A stretch of DNA of 64,000 nucleotides from Oscillospiraceae bacterium (GCA_015068605.1 SVKF01000002.1:62001-126000); one strand, 5' to 3'. Counted from the first letter of the stretch, positions 42,143 through 51,290 are shown. Translations and numbers: made by a program. Notes: generated by a model from the sequence alone, not told the origin.

Positions 42143-43395
42143 CTTATGTCCACCTTCGCACCAAGCTTTTGTATGTCATTAAAAAATCCGGGATAGCTTT
42201 TTTTCACGGCATCAATTCCGCAAATTTCTCCGCCGATTTTTGAGAGAATGACCGACATTGCCATAACAATTCTGTGGTCATTATGCCCGTCTATAACTTC
42301 TCCCCTATATTTTAGCTCCTGTTTCGGTACGGTTATCATATTATCGCCAAAAACAAGTCCGCCCCCAAGCTTTCTCAACTCCTCGTCCATCGCCATCCCT
42401 CTGTCGCTCTCTTTAGCCTTAAGCCTGTCAGTTCCCGTGAAAACTGCACCGTTTTTCATTGCCGCAAGTGCAAAAAGAACCGGACCCAGGTCAGGGCAAT
42501 CGGAAATATCAAAAGTTGGGGCTTCGCCGGAAATTCTTTCAAAATATTCCTTATAGACCTTGTCCCCCTGAAGACTGCAGGCATTTAAATTTTGGACATC
42601 AATTTCCGAGCCAATATAATTGAAAGCATCAAGGAATGCTCCGTTGGAATAGTCCCCCTCAATTCTTCCCGAATAGGAATGCATAGGGGATTTTTTAATC
42701 CGTATGGTATATTCATCAGCAAACTCAACTTCTGCGCCAAAGGATTTCAGTGCAGAAATGGTAAGATTAATATATGACCTGCTTTCAAAAGGTGGGATAA
42801 TCTCAATTAAAGCCTCATCTTTGAGATAAATCAGCGCAAAAATGAGTCCCGTTATAAACTGACTGCTGATATCTCCCCGTATTTTATAGCTTTTGCTTTT
42901 GAGATTGCCGCAAACCGTTACGGAATTTGTATCTTTTTCAAACATAAAGCCGTTATCTCGGCATAGATTTTCATAAACCTCAAGGGGTCTTTCAAACAGA
43001 CGAGTGCTCCCTTTCAGCGTCACCCGTTTCCCCATACATAAAGCAAGGGGAATAAAAAATCTCAATGTGCTTCCGCTTTCTCTGCATTCTAAAGTTGGAT
43101 TATCTGTTTTCATAAAGTTGTCGGAGTTAATAATCACCATATCCTTATCGGTTTTTATTTCCGCTCCCAAAGCTTTCAGACAATCAATACTGGCAAGAAT
43201 GTCTTCGCTGTAATCAACCCCAGATAAAATGCATTTTTCCCCCGACAAAGCCGCACCAATCAAATATCTGTGTGCCATACTTTTTGAAGGCGGTGCACAT
43301 ATCACGCCCTTTAGTTTGCAAGGCTCAAATATAGCCCTTGCATCAAGCGACGGTGAGAAATTATCTGTTATTTCTTTGCAATCGTATTTCTCCAA
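42139..43395 (-). CDS. aroA: EPSP synthase AroA, probable TTG start
   Basis: Transfers enolpyruvate from PEP to shikimate 3-phosphate. Conserved blocks: 'VICAPPSKSMAHRYLIGAAL', 'ECRESGSTLRFFIPLAL' (an 'ESGSTLRF' variation of the usual N-A-G-T-A-x-R site), 'RLKAKESDR' and 'DGHNDHRIVMAMSV'. The serine-for-alanine type 'SGSTLR' sequence resembles class II-like, glyphosate-tolerant enzymes. AGGTGAG sits just before TTG 43395, giving 418 residues; a longer frame would run inside aroC. The N-terminus carries about 27 residues before the first barrel strand, a little longer than usual. Confidence 0.9.
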   Translation of the reverse strand: MEKYDCKEITDNFSPSLDARAIFEPCKLKGVICAPPSKSMAHRYLIGAALSGEKCILSGVDYSEDILASIDCLKALGAEIKTDKDMVIINSDNFMKTDNPTLECRESGSTLRFFIPLALCMGKRVTLKGSTRLFERPLEVYENLCRDNGFMFEKDTNSVTVCGNLKSKSYKIRGDISSQFITGLIFALIYLKDEALIEIIPPFESRSYINLTISALKSFGAEVEFADEYTIRIKKSPMHSYSGRIEGDYSNGAFLDAFNYIGSEIDVQNLNACSLQGDKVYKEYFERISGEAPTFDISDCPDLGPVLFALAAMKNGAVFTGTDRLKAKESDRGMAMDEELRKLGGGLVFGDNMITVPKQELKYRGEVIDGHNDHRIVMAMSVILSKIGGEICGIDAVKKSYPGFFNDIQKLGAKVDIR

Positions 43396-43400
43396 ATGTC

Positions 43401-44489
43401 TCACCTCAACCAATCTGTCCCAAATCTTAAGGATAGCACATCGCAAAGAACTATTGCAGCTGCCGCATCCTGAACAACCCTTGCTCTGTGAACAATGGCA
43501 GGGTCATGTCTGCCTTTCGGCTCTAAAACGGTTTGGGTCATTGATTTGAAATCAACCGTATTTTGCGGCTGAAAAATTGTCGGGGTTGGCTTAATGGCAG
43601 TCCTGAAAATTATTGGCATACCATTTGTTATTCCACCATTTATTCCGCCATTGTTGTTGGTCAAGGTTACAATTTTTCCGTTTTCAAGCCCGATTGAATC
43701 ATTTGCCTCGGAGCCTCTCATATCCGCTATGTCAAAGCCTTTCCCAAATTCAATCCCTTTAACCGCCGGAATTGAAAACATCATGTGAGAGAGCATACTC
43801 TCCAAAGAATCAAACCAAGGCTCTCCAACACCTTCGGGCATTCCGCAAATTGCAGTTTCCAAAACTCCGCCAACGCTGTCACCCTTTGATGCCGCACTCA
43901 AAATCTTGTTTGACATTTCGTCTGTGAGACAATCATCAAGAACAGCAAAGGTTTTATGATTTAGCGCATTTATATCCGAAATTAAGTCGCCAAAATCCCT
44001 GTCTGAAACTCCTGCACACTTTTTTATATGAGTGCCCATATAAATCCCTTTTTGCTCCAATGCATATCTGCATATAGCGCCTGCCGCCACAAGTGCAGCG
44101 GTTATTCTTCCGCTGAAATGACCTCCTCCTCGGGAATCCTGAAACCCGTGATATTTACACTGGGCAGTATAGTCCGCGTGGGACGGGCGCAAAACCGTCC
44201 TCATTTCCGAATAGTCACCGCTTTTTACATTTTCATTGGGGATTAAAATGGTTATGGGCGTTCCCGTTGTTTTGTTGCTTATAACGCCGCTTACTATCTT
44301 AAACTCATCTTTTTCTTGTCTGGGAGTTGATATTTTCCCATTCGGTCTTCTTTGGAAAAGCATATGATTAATATATTCTTCATTCACATCCAGCCCCGGC
44401 GCTAATCCGTCAATAACCGCTCCGATATATTCCCCATGGCTTTCGCCGAAAATGGTAACGGCTACACTTGTTCCGAACGTATTTTTCAT
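43401..44489 (-). CDS. aroC: Chorismate synthase AroC
   Basis: Makes chorismate from EPSP with reduced FMN. The 362-residue protein has the signature 'FGESHGEYIGAVIDG', 'RPSHADYTAQCKYHGFQDSRGGGHFSGRITAALVAAG' (three conserved blocks) and 'RHDPAIVHRARVVQDAAAAIVLCD' near the end. ATG 44489 follows GGGGTGA. aroA begins 5 nt after the stop and aroB ends 4 nt before the start. Confidence 0.95.
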   Translation of the reverse strand: MKNTFGTSVAVTIFGESHGEYIGAVIDGLAPGLDVNEEYINHMLFQRRPNGKISTPRQEKDEFKIVSGVISNKTTGTPITILIPNENVKSGDYSEMRTVLRPSHADYTAQCKYHGFQDSRGGGHFSGRITAALVAAGAICRYALEQKGIYMGTHIKKCAGVSDRDFGDLISDINALNHKTFAVLDDCLTDEMSNKILSAASKGDSVGGVLETAICGMPEGVGEPWFDSLESMLSHMMFSIPAVKGIEFGKGFDIADMRGSEANDSIGLENGKIVTLTNNNGGINGGITNGMPIIFRTAIKPTPTIFQPQNTVDFKSMTQTVLEPKGRHDPAIVHRARVVQDAAAAIVLCDVLSLRFGTDWLR

Positions 44490-44493
44490 CAAA

Positions 44494-45507
44494 TCACCCC
44501 TTAAAGCATCTTTTCGCCATTTCTATAACTTCACAGCATTTCATTGTTTCAAGCTGAAAGCTTCCCACATCCGGCACGATTGTAACTGTAACAAATTCAC
44601 CGTCTGCCTTTTTGTCGTGAAATGCCGCTTCCGTAATTTTATCCCAGTTAAAATCAATCAAATTATAAAGTTTGCATTTCTTCAAAACTTCAACCACTCT
44701 CGGTCTTATATTTTCTCCGCACATAGGTATAAGTCCGAGGGCGACACACTCACCGTGGTACAGCTCTGACATATTTCCGCTACTTTCAATACCATGGCCT
44801 ATTGTGTGCCCGAAATTAAGTATCTTTCTTATTCCCGATTCCTTTTCATCCTGCTCAACAACGCTCTTTTTAATGTTAAGGGAACGAATAATAATTTCAT
44901 CAATACTTGCGGTTATATCCTTATTTTCAAATATATCAAAAAGCTCCTTATCGGAAGTGAGCGCCATTTTTACCGCCTCTGCAAGACCGTTTGAAATCTG
45001 TCTTTCGGGAAGAGTTTTCAAAACATTCGGGTCAATCAAAACTTTTTTTGGCTGATAAAATGCACCAACAATATTTTTGACATCTCCGAAATTAATTGCC
45101 GTCTTCCCACCGATAGATGAATCAATCTGGGAAAGGAGCGTTGTCGGAATGTTATAAAAATCAATTCCTCTCATATACGCAGATGCCGCAAATCCCGAAA
45201 GGTCGCCCACAACTCCGCCACCTACCGCAACAACACAATCCTTTCTTGAAAAACCATTATCAAGCATTTTTTGAAGAAGCACGCCAAATGTTTCAAGGCT
45301 TTTTGAAGCTTCACCTGATTGGACAGTCAGAATAACCGGTTGTTTGCATTGTTTTGCAATGGTTTGGGAATAGATTTGGGGAACTCCCGAATCGGTCACA
45401 ATAAGAACTCTTCTATTAAGATTCAGGTATTCTCCTGCCCTTGAAAGTATTCCCCTTTCAACAACGATATCATAACTGTTTTCTTTTAAATCCATATATA
45501 TGTTCAT
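44494..45507 (-). CDS. aroB: 3-dehydroquinate synthase AroB
   Basis: Cyclises DAHP to 3-dehydroquinate with NAD and a divalent metal. The 337-residue protein shows 'VVAVGGGVVGDLSGFAASAYMRGIDFYNIPTTLLSQIDSSIGGKTAIN', 'GLAEAVKMALTSD', 'LNFGHTIGHGIE' and 'HGECVALGL', covering the metal ligands. Follows pheA by 11 nt. aroD/aroQ, aroE and aroK, the steps between this and AroA, are not in the window. Confidence 0.95.
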   Translation of the reverse strand: MNIYMDLKENSYDIVVERGILSRAGEYLNLNRRVLIVTDSGVPQIYSQTIAKQCKQPVILTVQSGEASKSLETFGVLLQKMLDNGFSRKDCVVAVGGGVVGDLSGFAASAYMRGIDFYNIPTTLLSQIDSSIGGKTAINFGDVKNIVGAFYQPKKVLIDPNVLKTLPERQISNGLAEAVKMALTSDKELFDIFENKDITASIDEIIIRSLNIKKSVVEQDEKESGIRKILNFGHTIGHGIESSGNMSELYHGECVALGLIPMCGENIRPRVVEVLKKCKLYNLIDFNWDKITEAAFHDKKADGEFVTVTIVPDVGSFQLETMKCCEVIEMAKRCFKG

Positions 45508-45518
45508 ATTAAACTCTC

Positions 45519-46607
45519 CTATAGCTCGCTGTGTGGGGCAAATGTTCCTACAACTTTGAGCTTATCACACACCCGACTTAATTCACTGAGCATCATTCTG
45601 CCTTCATTAGTCTCTGTTGAGCCATCAATTTCAATATAAAAATAATATTGCCATGAGTGTTTTTTTAAAGGTCTGCTTCGGAGCGCAGTCATATTATATC
45701 CGTATTTCCCGATAATGCCTATGGCATTGGCAAGGGAACCGGCTTCGTTCTTAACCGTGAACATAAGAACTGAATTTGAAAGAGAAGGAGAGGTTGCCCT
45801 AACCTTTGAAAGAACCGCAAAGCGTGTTGTATTTTCTCCGCTTTTGTTTATGTTTGCTTCTAAAACCTTAAGCCCGTATATTTTTGCGGTTTCCGCACTG
45901 GCAATAGCACCCAGAGACTTGTCATCAGACTCCGCAACAGCCTTTGCGGCAACTGCCGTGTTGTTTGCGTCCTCCGTCTCAAAGTCTCTTGATACAATAT
46001 ATTCGTGGCATTGACTCAACGCCTGCGGATGGCTGGTCACCTTTTTGATATCCTCAATGGTTGCATCGGGAAGACATAGCAAATTCTGATGAATTTCAAG
46101 CTCGTAAATACCGTTTATAAAGAGTCCGCCGGAGAAAATAAGGTCAATAGTCTGCCCGACTTCGCCTGCATAGCTGTTCTCTATAGGCAAAACCGCAACA
46201 TCTGCCTCACCGTTAACAACGCTGTCATATGCCGACTTAAAATCACGGCAGGCAACTCTTTCGCTTTCCGGAAATATTCTGCCTGATGCAATATGGGCAA
46301 ATGCACCTTCAACACCGCTGTATGCGACCTTAAGCCCTGACTGCATACGGTATTGATAGGAGCGTGAAATAGACATAAGATTTTTAATGTAGTCAATATA
46401 GTAACCCTTTAAAACCTCGTCCTCAATCATAGCTGAATTCTTTTCAATAACAGCATCCTCTCGCTTTTGGTCAAGGATTGGAAGTCCGAATTCCTTTTTG
46501 TGCTCATAAACCATCTCAGCGGCTCTCATTCTTTTGATAAAAAGCTCTGCCATTTGGGAATCTACTTCGTTTATAATTTTTCTTGCTTCGTCTAATTTGC
46601 TTGTCAT
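45519..46607 (-). CDS. pheA: Bifunctional chorismate mutase / prephenate dehydratase PheA
   Basis: Converts chorismate to phenylpyruvate. The 362-residue protein has an AroQ-type chorismate mutase domain (about 1-85; 'LDEARKIINEVDSQMAELFIKRMRAAEMVYEHKKEFGLPILDQKREDAV'), a prephenate dehydratase domain (about 95-275; 'VAYSGVEGAFAHIA', 'VLPIENSYAGEVGQTIDLI', 'ENTTRFAVLSK') and a C-terminal ACT domain (about 285-355) that normally binds phenylalanine for feedback control. ATG 46607 lies behind AAAGGA. With the Phe-type T-box upstream, control by phenylalanine occurs at both transcription and enzyme level. Confidence 0.94.
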   Translation of the reverse strand: MTSKLDEARKIINEVDSQMAELFIKRMRAAEMVYEHKKEFGLPILDQKREDAVIEKNSAMIEDEVLKGYYIDYIKNLMSISRSYQYRMQSGLKVAYSGVEGAFAHIASGRIFPESERVACRDFKSAYDSVVNGEADVAVLPIENSYAGEVGQTIDLIFSGGLFINGIYELEIHQNLLCLPDATIEDIKKVTSHPQALSQCHEYIVSRDFETEDANNTAVAAKAVAESDDKSLGAIASAETAKIYGLKVLEANINKSGENTTRFAVLSKVRATSPSLSNSVLMFTVKNEAGSLANAIGIIGKYGYNMTALRSRPLKKHSWQYYFYIEIDGSTETNEGRMMLSELSRVCDKLKVVGTFAPHSEL

Positions 46608-46669
46608 CTCCGATGTTCCTTTCAAGATAAAACCCGATTTTTTACAATCAGGTTTATTCAGAATTCATT

Positions 46670-47101
46670 TTAAAGCTTGTTTACATCCGCTTCCGTAATA
46701 AGCTTAAAGCCTGCGTTTGTAAGCGCCTCTTCCGCCTTATCGTTTTCTTCAACTCTCAATACAACATAGGCGTGTTTTTCTGTTCTTGCCATAAATGCGT
46801 AAAGATATTCAACATTTATATCTGCCTTATCAAGAACATCCAAAGCCGCCGTAAGCTTGCCCGGCTCATCGCCGATTTTAACACCGACAACATCAACAAC
46901 CTTAATAAGATAGCCGTTTTCTTCAAGAACCTTCTCTGCCGCTGTTTCGTCATTCACTATAAGACGAAGAATACCGAAATCCTCTGTTTCCGCAATAGAG
47001 AGCGCTCTCATATTGATATTGTTTTTAGCAAGAATATCTGTTACGGCAACGATTGTGCCTTTTCTGTTAGGAACGAATACTGTTAACTGTTTAATAGCCA
47101 T
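46670..47101 (-). CDS. Tandem ACT-domain protein
   Basis: A 143-residue protein made of two ACT domains (about 1-68 starting 'KQLTVFVPNRKGTIVAVTDILAKNNINMRALSI' and 70-140 starting 'DVVGVKIGDEPGKLTAALDVLDKADINVEYLYAF'). ACT domains bind amino acids. Proteins of this kind are typically encoded beside phenylacetate-CoA ligase genes and may sense aromatic amino acids or control the ligase. ATG 47101 lies behind AGAGGAG. Confidence 0.85.
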   Translation of the reverse strand: MAIKQLTVFVPNRKGTIVAVTDILAKNNINMRALSIAETEDFGILRLIVNDETAAEKVLEENGYLIKVVDVVGVKIGDEPGKLTAALDVLDKADINVEYLYAFMARTEKHAYVVLRVEENDKAEEALTNAGFKLITEADVNKL

Positions 47102-47121
47102 TTTTAAATCTCCTCTCAAAC

Positions 47122-48429
47122 TTATATTAATTTACGCTTATCGATAACACGAACTGCCTTACCTTCACTTCTGACAATGCTCTTCGGAGCAACAAGGTGA
47201 ACGGTCGGATTTATGCCGAGCATTGTTTTCATTGCATTCGCCAAAGCCTTCTCCATTGCAAGAACTTCGCTGACTTTATCCGTGAACTGTTCAGGGGACA
47301 TTTCAACATTAACCTCAAAGGTATCTGTGTTGTTTGCTCTGTCAACAACAATCTGATAATTTGGCTGATAACCTTCGTTAAGGAGAACTGTTTCGATCTG
47401 ACTCGGGAAAACGTTAACCCCTCTGATGATTAACATATCATCGGTTCTTCCCATCGGTTTTGCCATCTTAACCAAAGTTCTGCCGCAGGAACATTCTTTT
47501 CTTGAAAGAACACAAATATCTCTTGTTCTGTATCTTAAGAGTGGGAATGCTTCTTTGTCAAGGGATGTGAACACAAGCTCACCTTTTTCGCCCTCAGGAA
47601 GAACTTCACCCGTGTCAGGGTCAATAATTTCTGCCAAGAAGTGGTCCTCGTTGATGTGCATACCTGTCTGTTCGCTACATTCAAAAGCAACTCCGGGGCC
47701 TGATGTTTCCGTAAGACCATAAATATCGTATGCTTTGATTCCCAAGGTCTGTTCAATACCTCTGCGCATTTCTTCTGTCCATGGTTCAGCGCCGAAAATA
47801 CCTGCCTTAAGCGGAATATCCTCCGGCTTATAACCCTGTTCCTTTAGTGTTTCACCTATATATGCCGCATAAGATGGCGTGCAGCAAAGAATTGTTGCGC
47901 TGAGGTCTGTCATAAACTGAATCTGACGGTCTGTGTTTCCTGACGACATAGGAAGCGTCAGACAACCAACCTTGTGTGAACCGCCATTGAGTCCGGGACC
48001 GCCTGTGAAGAGCCCGTAACCATACGCAACCTGACAAACATCTTTATTTGTGCCGCCTGCCGCAACTATAGCTCTTGCACAGCAGTCTTCCCAAAGCTCG
48101 ACATCCTTTTGTGTGTAAAACGCAACAACTCGGCGACCTGTTGTGCCTGATGTAGACTGGATACGCACACATTCTTCAAGAGGTTTTGCCAAAAGACCGT
48201 AAGGATAAGCATCTCTTAAATCCGCTTTTGTCAAGAACGGAAGCTTATGCAAATCCTCAATTCCTTTGATGTCTTCGGGTTTAACCCCCTTCTCATCCAT
48301 AAGGTTTTTGTAGTAAGGTACATTTTCGTAAACATGTTTAACCTGTTTAACGAGTTTTTCCGATTGAAGTTTTTTCATTTCGGAGGTTGACATAGTTTCG
48401 ATTTCTTTCTGATAATAATTCTGAGCCAT
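47122..48429 (-). CDS. Phenylacetate-CoA ligase PaaK-like
   Basis: AMP-forming ligase activating phenylacetate (or another arylacetate) to its CoA ester. The 435-residue protein has the family's 'QSTSGTTGRRVVAFYT' phosphate loop, 'YGLTETSGPGVAFEC', 'LLRYRTRDICVL' and the C-terminal 'GRTDDMLIIRGVNVFPSQIE'. In anaerobes this enzyme often works with indolepyruvate ferredoxin oxidoreductase to reclaim aryl acids into aromatic amino acids; that fits its place as first gene of the phenylalanine-controlled operon, but the oxidoreductase genes are not here. Confidence 0.9.
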   Translation of the reverse strand: MAQNYYQKEIETMSTSEMKKLQSEKLVKQVKHVYENVPYYKNLMDEKGVKPEDIKGIEDLHKLPFLTKADLRDAYPYGLLAKPLEECVRIQSTSGTTGRRVVAFYTQKDVELWEDCCARAIVAAGGTNKDVCQVAYGYGLFTGGPGLNGGSHKVGCLTLPMSSGNTDRQIQFMTDLSATILCCTPSYAAYIGETLKEQGYKPEDIPLKAGIFGAEPWTEEMRRGIEQTLGIKAYDIYGLTETSGPGVAFECSEQTGMHINEDHFLAEIIDPDTGEVLPEGEKGELVFTSLDKEAFPLLRYRTRDICVLSRKECSCGRTLVKMAKPMGRTDDMLIIRGVNVFPSQIETVLLNEGYQPNYQIVVDRANNTDTFEVNVEMSPEQFTDKVSEVLAMEKALANAMKTMLGINPTVHLVAPKSIVRSEGKAVRVIDKRKLI

Positions 48430-48489
48430 TTTTGTTCATCCTTTCAATAAAAAATTTTTGCTCAAGCAGGTTTGCAATTTTTAACTATA

Positions 48490-48799
48490 ATAAAAAAGTC
48501 CTCTGCAATCCTGTTTTAAGGATACAGAGGACGAAAATAACATTTCCGTGGTACCACCTCAGTTCGTCGCTATCTCACAACAGCGACCTTATCAGGTACA
48601 GCCATACCTTAGTTCTGTAACGGGAACGCCCGTTGCATCCTACTAAAGATTTCTCTCGTTCAGCGCACTGCTAACAGAAGGAATTCGAGAAGGACACCCC
48701 ATTTGCCTCGCACCAACCGGCAACTCTCTCCATGTTCTTTCCAACCTACTGATTTCTGCTCAAACGCATTTAAATGTGTATATCACACTATTAATCTTT
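48490..48799 (-). ncRNA. T-box leader with a phenylalanine (UUC) specifier
   Basis: The leader of the aromatic operon. The T-box sequence AGGTGGTACCACGG is at 48559-48546 (minus strand), followed by a terminator hairpin (48532-48498, GTCCTCTG.../...GCAGAGGAC) and a run of U. In stem I the 3' side of the specifier loop reads CTCGAATTCC: GAA followed by UUC (48683-48681), closed by CAGAA/TTCTG, with AGTA on the opposite side. The AGAGAG and GGTTGGTGCGA elements of the distal stem I are also present. Uncharged tRNA-Phe should therefore open the operon, which carries pheA. The specifier is read by eye. Confidence 0.9.
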
Positions 48800-48805
48800 T
48801 TTAGC

Positions 48806-48834
48806 ATTATACCACTTTAGAGTGATAAAGTCAA
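48806..48834 (-). promoter_or_regulatory. Promoter of the T-box aromatic operon
   Basis: On the minus strand TTGACT (48834-48829) and TATAAT (48811-48806) with a 17-nt spacer, placing the start of transcription just before the T-box leader. Confidence 0.9.
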
Positions 48835-48932
48835 GAGGTTTTTCAAATTTTTTTAAATTTTATTTAACAAATATATGTAAAAGCTTTGCATACAGACTTA
48901 TTATGTTTTATAAATCCATTTTGAAATTTATG

Positions 48933-48961
48933 TTGAATAATTGCAGGAATTGTGATATAAT
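48933..48961 (+). promoter_or_regulatory. Promoter of the LTA-synthase-like gene
   Basis: TTGAAT at 48933-48938 and TATAAT at 48956-48961 with a 17-nt spacer, 44 nt before the ATG. AAAGGGAGGG serves as ribosome binding site. Confidence 0.8.
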
Positions 48962-49004
48962 GAAAGATAATGAAAAGTTATGAAAGGGAGGGAATGAGAT
49001 AAAC

Positions 49005-50975
49005 ATGAAAAATTTTAATGTCAGACAAGCGGTTAAAAATGCCATGCTGTTTATATTTCTCCCTGTCGTTATTACTATAATCATTGAATCCTTGGGTAGC
49101 GAATCCCTCCTTGGCGGATTGGTTAAATTATATACCTCTCCATGGATATTTTTTTGCAACGCATTAATTTTAATCTCTATGCTCTCCGTTGGTGTTTTCC
49201 TGAAACGGTTCAGAATGTTTTGGATTTGTTTGATATGCGGAGGTTGGCTGTTGCTCGGAGTCATTAACTGTATAATCGTCTCTAACAGAACTCTGCCTTT
49301 TACTGCGTATGACATTCAATTAATTGATGCTTTACCCATTATGATAAGGAAATATTTAAAGCCTCTCTATTTAGCTTTAATATGCCTTGTTCTTGTCGGG
49401 ATGGTGCTCGGTCTTTTCAGAGCCTTTTTCAGGGCATTATCCGCACCTAAAGTAAAAATCAAACTGAAAGCGGCAATCATATATTTTGTTATAATAAATT
49501 CGCTGACAATCGGCAATTTAAAGCTTGCAATTAACGCAGGGACTCTTGATACGAAGTTCACCACCTTGGCAGGAGACTTTGTGGATAACGGGTTTATTTA
49601 TTCATTTATGCTGGGTGTTGTGGACAAAGGCGTTGATGAGGTTGACGGATATTCGGAGAAGCTTATTTCCTCTATCACGGCAGAATTTGAGACAGAAAAA
49701 GTAAAAATTGAGAAAAAGCCCAACATTATATTTTTACAGATGGAATCATTTTTTGATGTTAATTCAATAAAAAATGTGAAATACAGCAAAAACCCGATTC
49801 CTAATTTCACGAAGCTTCTCTCCGAATGTCCCTCCGGCTTGTTATCCGTTCCGGTTATTGGAGCAGGAACGGCGAATACGGAGTTTGAGGTAGTAACCGG
49901 CATGAGAATTGCCGATTTCGGAGCGGGAGAGTACCCTTATAAGACAATTCTTGTTGACAATTCCTGCGAAAGCATAGCAAACAATGTCCGAAGCCATGGC
50001 TACACTTCTCACTTTATTCATAACTATAAAGGTACATTTTACGGCAGAAACAAAGTCTATGCAAATCTTGGATATGATAATTTTTATTCCGTTGAATATA
50101 TGACGGGATTTGAGAAAAACGAAAGCGGCTGGGCTAAAGACAAAATTTTGACCAAATATATTCTTGAGTGTCTCGATTCCTCTGACGGAGCTGATTTAAT
50201 CAATGCCGTTTCCGTTCAGGGACACGGAAGCTATAACGAAATAACGGATTTCAAAAGGAAAATAACCGTGTCAAATTGTAAAAACGACAACCTTAAGCTA
50301 TGCTATGAGTATTATTTAAACCAAATCGTGGATATGGACGAATTTTTAGGGGAGTTGATTGATGCGATTTCAGAGCGCAAAGAGGACACCGTTCTTGTTA
50401 TATACGGAGACCACCTTCCTTTTCTGGAATTAAATAACGATGATTTGAAAAACAGAAATATATATCAGACCGACTATATTATATGGAATAATATGGGTAT
50501 GGAATATGAAGACGAAAACCTTTATTCATATCAATTAAACTCAAAAATTTTAAAATCTCTCGGCATTACTGACGGAGTCATTAATTCCTGCCACCAAAAA
50601 TATAAGAAGGATAAAAATTATCACTATAATCTTCAGGCGCTGGAATACGATATGCTCTACGGCGAAAAATATGCCTTTAACGGGCAAAATCCATACAGAA
50701 CTTCCCAAATGAAGGTGAACCGAAAGAAAATTGAAATTTCTGATGTATATCTTGCGGAAGGCTCAGCGGATGAATACATCCTCAAAGGCGAAGGCTTCTC
50801 GGAAAACAGCAGAGTCAGAGTTGGCTTTACCGTTATGTTCACGGAATATGTTGATGAAAATACCTTGAAATTTAAATGCAATTATATGAAAGAAACTATC
50901 CCCATAGTTATTTGGGAACCGGATATTGGTGAATCAAACAGCTTTTATATGAGCAAAAATAAAGATGAACAATAA
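49005..50975 (+). CDS. LTA-synthase-like membrane phosphoglycerol transferase
   Basis: A 656-residue protein with four to five N-terminal membrane helices (to about residue 190) and an extracellular sulfatase-fold domain ('PNIIFLQMESFFDVNSI', 'GAGTANTEFEVVTGM' with the catalytic Thr in the NTEFE context, 'FIHNYKGTFYGRNKVYANLG', 'SVQGHGSYNE', 'VLVIYGDHLPFL'). These are the features of lipoteichoic acid synthase relatives, which move glycerol phosphate from phosphatidylglycerol to wall or membrane polymers. An extra C-terminal beta domain of about 75 residues ('IEISDVYLAEGSADEYILKGEGFSENSRVRVGF') is not in standard LtaS. Acceptor unknown. Confidence 0.88.
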   Translation: MKNFNVRQAVKNAMLFIFLPVVITIIIESLGSESLLGGLVKLYTSPWIFFCNALILISMLSVGVFLKRFRMFWICLICGGWLLLGVINCIIVSNRTLPFTAYDIQLIDALPIMIRKYLKPLYLALICLVLVGMVLGLFRAFFRALSAPKVKIKLKAAIIYFVIINSLTIGNLKLAINAGTLDTKFTTLAGDFVDNGFIYSFMLGVVDKGVDEVDGYSEKLISSITAEFETEKVKIEKKPNIIFLQMESFFDVNSIKNVKYSKNPIPNFTKLLSECPSGLLSVPVIGAGTANTEFEVVTGMRIADFGAGEYPYKTILVDNSCESIANNVRSHGYTSHFIHNYKGTFYGRNKVYANLGYDNFYSVEYMTGFEKNESGWAKDKILTKYILECLDSSDGADLINAVSVQGHGSYNEITDFKRKITVSNCKNDNLKLCYEYYLNQIVDMDEFLGELIDAISERKEDTVLVIYGDHLPFLELNNDDLKNRNIYQTDYIIWNNMGMEYEDENLYSYQLNSKILKSLGITDGVINSCHQKYKKDKNYHYNLQALEYDMLYGEKYAFNGQNPYRTSQMKVNRKKIEISDVYLAEGSADEYILKGEGFSENSRVRVGFTVMFTEYVDENTLKFKCNYMKETIPIVIWEPDIGESNSFYMSKNKDEQ

Positions 50976-50977
50976 GC

Positions 50978-51008
50978 AAATGCCCGACGGATATTCCGTC
51001 GGGCATTT
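50978..51008 (+). terminator. Hairpin terminator after the LTA-synthase-like gene
   Basis: A 14-bp perfect stem (50978-50991 with 50995-51008, AAATGCCCGACGGA). The T tail is short. Confidence 0.75.
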
Positions 51009-51109
51009 CAGACCACTGACAAACTCGGTCTACCGCAAGCAAGCTATATTTATAGGGTGAAACGCAGAGATAGATTTTATAGACTATCCGCATAAAATAG
51101 CATAGAAAA

Positions 51110-51141
51110 CGGCAAGAGAAATATCGAATTTCCCTTGCCGT
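51110..51141. other. Isolated hairpin in a 491-nt gene-free stretch
   Basis: ACGGCAAGAGAAAT pairs with ATTTCCCTTGCCGT (one G-T pair) around a 4-nt loop; may be a second terminator. The rest of 51009-51164 shows nothing I recognise. Confidence 0.45.
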
Positions 51142-51164
51142 TGCTTGCTTTTTGCGAAATCGTT

Positions 51165-51290
51165 CTCTACCGTACCATCGGACGCCGACGTCACTCCGTT
51201 AAGAAAACAATCCTGTGAATTGTTTTCAGGAGGGAAAAGGGAGCGACAGCGGACGAGGAAAAGAAAAATCCGTTAGGATTTTAACAACTG
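51165..51290 (+). repeat. Composite palindromic repeat array R4 (short)
   Basis: A small array of the same family as R1-R3: TCACTCCGTTAAGAAAAC then a hairpin (AACAAT...ATTGTT), TTTTCAGGAGGGAAAAGGG, the GAGCGACAGCGGACGAGG block also seen in R2 at 20883-20901, and AAAGAAAAATCC-gtta-GGATTTT in the position where R2 has AAAGAAAATGC-aaa-GCATTTT. Confidence 0.75.

Noticed and set aside
42139-43395. Defective aroA because no ATG start is available
   Set aside because: A TTG with a good ribosome binding site fits and all catalytic blocks are present.
48908-49315. 135-codon antisense frame over the start of the LTA-synthase-like gene
   Set aside because: It covers the promoter and signal region of a strong gene and has no supporting motif.
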